A stretch of DNA of 64,000 bases, taken from the NCBI GenBank assembly GCA_022376515.1, contig WTXI01000124.1:1-64000 (forward strand), written 5' to 3'. This DNA comes from Lactifluus volemus. Its lineage: Eukaryota; Basidiomycota; Agaricomycetes; Russulales; Russulaceae. How positions within the stretch are numbered: position 1 is the stretch's first letter; each line of letters starts with the position of its first letter. Position numbers and translations under genes: made by a program. Positions 58,209-64,000 of this stretch are shown piece after piece. Under the pieces are notes generated by a model. It was not told the DNA's origin, made no database searches, and worked only from the letters and a program-made list of their open reading frames with translations.

Positions 58209-59068
58209 ATGAACAGTCAGCAACCTAACCTCCTCATAGATGGCTATATTGCCTACACGTTCGGCTCTGCGGTCGCCGAAGGGTATCATGCCTCCTTGTT
58301 AAAGAGGGAACCACGAGACATAAATTGTCATACCCAAGTATCAGGGTCTTTAGTGTTCTTCTTCGCCGCTTCTCCAGGCACAAATGGCCCTTGGACCATA
58401 GACTATCGACTCAAGGATGCGGGTCTAGTGATACCACAACAAATCTGGGTTCCCCCAAACATGACGGAAGTACAACGCTACGTGGCGCATTTTCAACTGT
58501 GCCCCCCCATCTTTTTGGTCCATAGGGATTCGAGCGACCTCGGCTTTCCCTTGACCGACGTTGCTGCGGGCAACTGCCTGTCTCTTCGTGATGCAGACCA
58601 AATGGCCCCTGTTGGCACAAGTACCCATGCACAGGTCCGAATCAATGTGAGTTGAGTATTGACAGATATACTCAGGGATCTGAAACTTCCCTTCTAAGTG
58701 GTGTGGCTATGCTCCATGGAACGACCAAATCAATCTTCAAAACCAAAGAACAACTCCAGGACGAGAAACCGTCTCCCTTGTGACATTCGCAAAGTATGTC
58801 GCGGGTAAAGTGGTGAAGTTCATGAAGGTAATTTTGTTTCAGCTCCCAAAGACTCTCGTTGATTAATTAACGGGACAATCTCCAGCTAGCCGAATCTCTC
58901 CCTTACAACGCCCAAGACCAACGCTGGTTTATCGGGGAAAATAGGATCACCCTTCGCGATGTCATATTGATCGGGGTGGTCCAGGTCTCGCAAGGCAGTT
59001 GGATGCCAATCTTACAATTGAATGATAGATTTGTTGGCTCCCTGGGGATTCTGAGGATCGATGTGTAA
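58209..59068 (+). CDS. agaricomycete protein of unknown function, copy 2
   Basis: Paralogue of 53,508 with the same three exons: MNSQQPNLLIDGYIAYTFGS, REPRDINCHTQVSGS, IPQQIWVPPNMTEVQRY; then WCGYAPWNDQINLQNQ; then PILQLNDRFVGSLGILRIDV and a TAA at 59,068. It retains the longer C-terminus, probably the ancestral one. Function unknown. It lies with a GH3 copy on its left and right, as in the block of copy 1. Confidence 0.7.
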
Positions 59069-60213
59069 ACAGAGTACGGTATTTTTAGCAGTCTCGTCCA
59101 TTAATAACCCGTGCGTCAGATTACGGTATTATACATTTAATACAGCTATCACTGGTGATACGCCGGTACCGTAGAAATAATTACTATGTCATGGTCATCC
59201 AGGCGTGAGGTGCTTAAGTGATTGTAAAGGCTACGGTCTGAACGCATATGAGATCATGGGTACCCTCCTCACTTTACACAATTACAAAGAAAAGTGGACT
59301 AGACAAAAGGACTTATAGCCATCTTGCAGTCATGTGATATTCTTGAGCCGCGACTACCCAGTCGCACTGGCACGACCCAAGGACCAGCACTGGCAACGAT
59401 CTGCCAGTGCTGGTAAGCCTGAGTTACCGTTTCCCGCCTCGTCTCAAGTTGCTCTCGCGTTCTCAGGCTTTTGGTGCCAGTGGTGCCTCCTCAATCAGCA
59501 CTGGCCCCTGTCCTATGGGGTCAATAACTGCAGTGGTAGTCGCGAACGGTGGGTGGCAGCACTTGACGGGAAACCTCCCAACCACCATGAGTTTAGAGCA
59601 AGAACGAGTCGACGGGGGCTTGGAAGCAAGAAGACCCGAGTTGTGTAGCCGACCCAGCCAAAAGAGTATGACATCAGGCTCACCCTGGCAGTACAGTCGT
59701 GAGTCGTGAATAGGATGCTGAAAATTGCACCAGTGGCAGTTGGGCGGCTGCAGGTGCGTGCGTGCGGAGCCACCATGCCCGGGCCGTAACTCCGAGCCGC
59801 GGTATCACGATCTCGACCACCATACTACTAGTAACGGTATGCTTCAGTTCATGAGCCTCGGGAAGCTTCCTGGGACTCCCAATCGGACACCAGCCTGAGA
59901 TCCACATCCGCCACCGAGTCCGCCTCGAGCATAAAGTAATCAATGAGAAATTTGTCAAAAGAATGGACGTGTCTGCTGTTGTTTTTCGGGGACAGAGGGC
60001 TATTACACAAGCAAACACAAACATAAACGTAAAAAGACAGGACTTCGACCAAACGCCAGAGAATCGTAAGTTTTACTTTTTCAAAAGAAAAAAAAGAAAA
60101 GAAGAGGGCTCAATGTGTGGTGAAAGGTTCCATGGAAGAATGCACTCTTCTCAAAGAAAAGTTCAGTTGGAAAAGGATAGGAAACAGAAACGAAGATAGA
60201 AAGTTCGGCCGAA
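59069..60213. other. spacer, 3' flank of the GH3 gene
   Basis: 59,069-59,250 continues the duplicated block. 59,250-59,950 has no recognised feature. 59,950-60,190 repeats part of 56,290-56,430. Confidence 0.45.
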
Positions 60214-63200
60214 CTAAAGAGGTATCGTGCCCTTCAGCCTGAGATCCCGACTGCTCGCGCCGACCGAAAGGGAGTACGTGCCGGATGGACGTATCCACGA
60301 CTGAGATACGACGTCCCATATCGACAAGTCATACCTAGAGAGGGTAATCGTGACAGTCTGCGACGCGCCCGGTGCCAGCTCTACGTCGGTGAAGCCGCGA
60401 AGGACGGATGGAGGCTCGCCCGCGCGCGCCGGGTAGTGCAAGTACACCTGTGGAATCTGTACGTTCATCCCAACAAGTCCACACGTCAGGTCTACCAAGA
60501 ATGCAGGTTACAACTAAGAGAGATGACGGACCTCCGTTCCCGTGAGGGATCCGGTATTCTGCACCGTGAAGACCACATTGAACGCCGAACGGTGAAGCCA
60601 GAGTGCCGTAGACGCGCCGATAACCTGTGGGCTGGGTCTACCCGCAGCCCAGTTCGCCTCCAGTTGACTGTCCTGGTCTTGCTCGCCTTGGACAGCATTG
60701 ATCGACAGATTCGAATACTCGAACCTCGTATAGCTTAACCCGTAACCAAATTCGTAGCGTGGCGTGATATGCTTCGCGTCAAAGTAGCGATAGTCGATGA
60801 ACAATCTACAGTGAAAATCAGAGAGGAAAATAATTCGATGGATATTTGAGTAGGTGGGGTTAACTTATGGGGAAGCACATACCCCTCTGTGTAAGTGATG
60901 TCCAAGATTTCGTCGCCAGATCCACCCGTCGTGAGTTGTGCGGGATAATCGCTCGGGGACTTGGCGATGGTGTAAGGCAAACGCCCGCTCGGGTTCACAT
61001 CGCCATAGAGTACATCTACAAGCGAATTACCTGTCTCGGAGCCTCCAAGGCCTGCCCAGACGACCGCAGTCACATTCGGGTTGTCAATCCAAGATTCCAG
61101 TATGAGAGGGCCGACCGAATGCACGACAACGATCGTGTTGCTGTTGTTTGCTGCGACTGCCTGGACCAGCGCGTCCCCATTATGCCATGCAGTGAGGTTC
61201 TTCCTGTATGTGTTCGAGTTGGGATTCAGAAACACAAGCTGCAGAGTGAGAGTGAGTTTGCTGACCTGTCTCCTGCGTTGCCATCTACAGTGATGTAACC
61301 TTCACCAGAGTCGGACTGCAGGAATACGATTGCAACTTCTTTCTCCACAGCAGCGCTGGAAGCAGCGACAAGGTTATAGTCATCAAAATACCAAGAGAAC
61401 GACGTATGGTCCTTCCGCGCCCGCGCTTGCAACGCTTCGTATGGCTGTACGATTATATCTGCGATGAGAGCAAGCAATCGCCCAAGAGCGAACAACGCAC
61501 CGAAATCAAATAGGTGAACCATGCCGTTCTGACCTCAAGATGAGCGGGTGAGAAAGTTGGGCATAAATATACCCGACCTACCCTGATCCCCACCCCATGG
61601 CCAAAACACCATCAACGCCACCTTGATCGCTAAACCCATTCGGACCCGAAATGTGCGCAGGGCCTGCATCGGAGCCAATGATCACGAGCGTGCGCGGCTT
61701 CTTCAGTGGGAGCGTGCCATTCACGTTCTTGAGCAACACCGTGCTCGCGGCACCGATCTCGCGTACTATCTTTCCGTGATGGTCTTGTACGTCAATGTGC
61801 TCGTTCGTCGGCTCGTCGAGCGGTTTGAACGCGTTGAAGTTCGTTTTAGGGTAGTTTGGCGAGTCCTGTTCGAGGAGGTACCACGACGCGAGGATGCGCG
61901 TCGCCATGTCATCCACGCGCGCTTCGGGGATGGTCTGGTTCTGCACAAACGCGGTAAGATTTGCGCCAAAGTATGAAGTACCAGAGTTGAACGTGATGTC
62001 GCCGGGCATGGTCATATCCAGCCCGTACATAGCGCTGATCGTGGATTCCGTCGCGGCCCAGTCCGACATTATGAAACCTTGGAAGCCCAACTCTTGCTTG
62101 AGAATGGTGTTCATCGTACGGTTATTTTGACAGGCGTAAGTTCCGTTGATGAGATTGTAGGAGCACATGACGGAAGCGATGCCAGCCATGACGCTACGCA
62201 AGAATGGCGAGAGGTAAATCTCGTGCTCCGTCCGGTCGTCCACATTCGAGCTCTCCTGCGTGCGCTCGTTCTCCTGCTCACTGTGCCGCGTCGATACACT
62301 GACGTTTAAAATTTACGGAGAAATGCTCACTTGTTGATGAAATGCTTTGCGCACGCTTGAACACCTGAAGACTGCATACCGAGGATGGTCTCGTACGCTC
62401 CAACGCCGGCTAAGAAAGGGTCGGCACCAAAGCCTTCCCAATTTCGCCCGCCTTGGACAACGCGACCCATGTTCATCATTGGGCCGAGAGCCACGTTGAT
62501 TCCCTTGCCGACATGCTCTTTACCCATGGCAATGCCACGCGCGCGGATCAACGAGCGCTTCCATCTGCGGGTTTCCCTGAATCAGCTTGGAATAACGACC
62601 GAGGGATGGACCCACGTAGATGCGGCGTTAATGCTAGCAGGGAATGCGGTCGCAAAATCCGCAAAGCGCGCTCCAAGTGGCGAGTCTTCGAGGCAGAGAC
62701 CGGGAAAATCACCGACAGGAGGAGTGTTTCCGACGCAGAGTCCATTTTCCCAGCCCACTCCCGTGGAGATGTTAACTTTTTGCTCAAGGGTAAAAGTGGC
62801 AACCTAGATGTAAGATTGTCAATGAGGATCATATAGGCGAGTCACGTGAGCTTATATAGATAGAAGCAATCGATCACAGCACACCCCGACATTCCACATG
62901 CAATCAATGTACGATGTGACTGGGCGAGAGAAAAGGATCTTTTGGGGAGGTCAAGATAGGTACCTACCTTGGCTTTCGCCTTTTTGGAAGCGCGCGTCCA
63001 CGCCCGTGCAAAATCAGGGACAATTTCAGGGTTCTCAACAGGTGGGGGATTCTTAGGTGAGCTTAAAGGGTACACTCCTGGGATGGGCGGCTCTGATGAA
63101 GGCGACGGGAAGGGCACGAAGGTATACGGGGTATTTGGGAGGTCAGATGGCAAGGGCTGGGTAGGAGGGTTATTCGTCGCGGATGTAAAAGAGCTCGGGG

Positions 63201-63468
63201 GTAGAGAGCTCAACGGAGAAGTGATAGAAGACGAGATCCTACTTCCAGAAGGAGATAAACTGGTCGGTGGTAGGGTGGGTGGGTTGGACGACGGTGAAGA
63301 TGGTGAGGACAAATGAGTGGACGGCAACGGTGAAGTGCGCGAGTTAGGTGGCAAGGAGAGCGATGGAATTTGGGGTGTGGATGAAGGCGAAGAAAGCGAG
63401 GGCAAAGACGAAGGGGTAGCTAAGGTGTACCCTGCACCCAAGAGAACGAGGAGAACGGACGGGTGCAT
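60214..63468 (-). CDS. secreted GH3 beta-glucosidase
   Basis: Cleaves terminal beta-glucose, typically from cellobiose, outside the cell. The ATG at 63,468 begins a signal peptide ([17 protein letters not shown]), followed by an unusually Pro/Ser/Thr-rich linker of about 130 residues. The GH3 N-terminal domain comes next ([29 protein letters not shown], [37 protein letters not shown], then [12 protein letters not shown]), with the nucleophile Asp in [11 protein letters not shown]. The alpha/beta C-terminal domain ([50 protein letters not shown]) and a fibronectin-type III-like end ([14 protein letters not shown] [36 protein letters not shown]) finish the protein. About ten short introns, all in frame. 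It is the only intact GH3 of three here. Confidence 0.88.
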
Positions 63469-63551
63469 GGGTGTGCAGTTGGGGAAGTAGCACCGATGAG
63501 CAAAGGGAAGAAAAAAAATGAAATGCGATGGGGGCCTTAGTGACGAATGAA

Positions 63552-63561
63552 CTTATATATA
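63552..63561 (-). promoter_or_regulatory. TATA box of the GH3 gene
   Basis: TATATATAAG on the minus strand, about 85-95 nt upstream of the GH3 start codon. Distance and strand fit a core promoter. Confidence 0.5.
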
Positions 63562-64000
63562 TTGCCTTGGTGGCACATAGAAGCACGGTCGTATGCGAGC
63601 ATCTAACCCGAAGTCAAACAGCGAATGGAAGCAGTCGACACGTCTTCACGAAGCTTTGAAAGCCAATCGACCGCGGTTGGTGTCACATGGTCGGCATCTC
63701 CTTCCTGAGACGAGTCTTACGGATATGACGGCAAATGTCCGTTTCGTATTACGAGCACAACGGGGCTCGAAACACAACTGGCTCGCTCCCCCCACAAAAA
63801 ATGGGACTTGTGACCAATTGACCAAAGATCGGAGAGACCGGACCGCTCACGAAAACCGCGGACGGACCCCAGTTGCGCAATTATGCGAAGCTAGCTGGCT
63901 TTATTTTTCTTCCCGAGAAACCTGAAACTTCAAGATGATTGACGGGGTCGGAAATTGGATATTTTCTGAGGGTCAAAGGAGCGGGGTTGAGAGGATCATG
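63562..64000. other. upstream region of GH3, no further gene seen
   Basis: Only short frames are present. It presumably carries the regulatory region of the secreted beta-glucosidase. Confidence 0.4.

Overview
The window looks like a piece of a basidiomycete (Agaricomycete-type) nuclear genome. The genes are split by many 37-85 nt GT-AG introns, with very small exons. The gene content also fits: a multi-pass membrane protein of the type common in mushrooms, a GH38 alpha-mannosidase, GH3 beta-glucosidases, an SDR, expanded agaricomycete families of unknown function and a chromodomain Ty3/gypsy element. No tRNA, rRNA or CRISPR array was recognised. Gene models were spliced by eye, so single exon borders can be wrong.

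Region 1 (about 1.35-31 kb) is a degraded tandem segmental duplication. The unit is [7TM-like gene, +] - [four-TM-like gene, -] - [GH38 alpha-mannosidase, +]. Copy 1 spans about 1.35-11.05 kb, copy 2 about 11.08-24.5 kb, and a mannosidase-only copy 3 about 28.3-31.1 kb. Both small membrane-protein genes can be read through in each full copy, apart from a doubtful first exon in one. The three mannosidase copies are all broken: copy 1 lost its N-terminus to a GC-rich repeat plus internal exons, copy 2 has two 1-nt frame breaks, and copy 3 is truncated. Between copies 2 and 3 lie a poly(A) retroposon with target-site duplications and a decayed P-loop gene.

Region 2 (about 31-47.3 kb) is a transposon nest. 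It holds a young, full-length chromovirus (33,344-40,965; 474-bp LTRs with 2 differences; TSD CTCCA). The element has gag, pol with chromodomain, an extra zinc-knuckle ORF, and a primer site that matches its own LTR (Tf1-like self-priming). Next to it are a 155-bp near-perfect hairpin, two solo LTRs of another family carrying a regular array of TGASTCA sites, and two copies of a non-autonomous TIR element with 2-bp TSDs. One TIR copy sits inside one solo LTR, and the other solo LTR sits inside the other TIR copy.

Region 3 (about 47.7-64 kb) is more genic: an SDR with a C-terminal hydrophobic anchor (-), a deleted GH3 pseudogene (-), a duplicated two-membered family of unknown function (+), an agaricomycete family protein with a possible PD-(D/E)XK nuclease core (+), a GH3 fragment (-), and a complete secreted GH3 beta-glucosidase (-).

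Most frame breaks seen are 1-nt losses in short homopolymers, including five in an element whose LTRs are 99.6% identical. Sequence error must therefore be excluded before genes are called dead.
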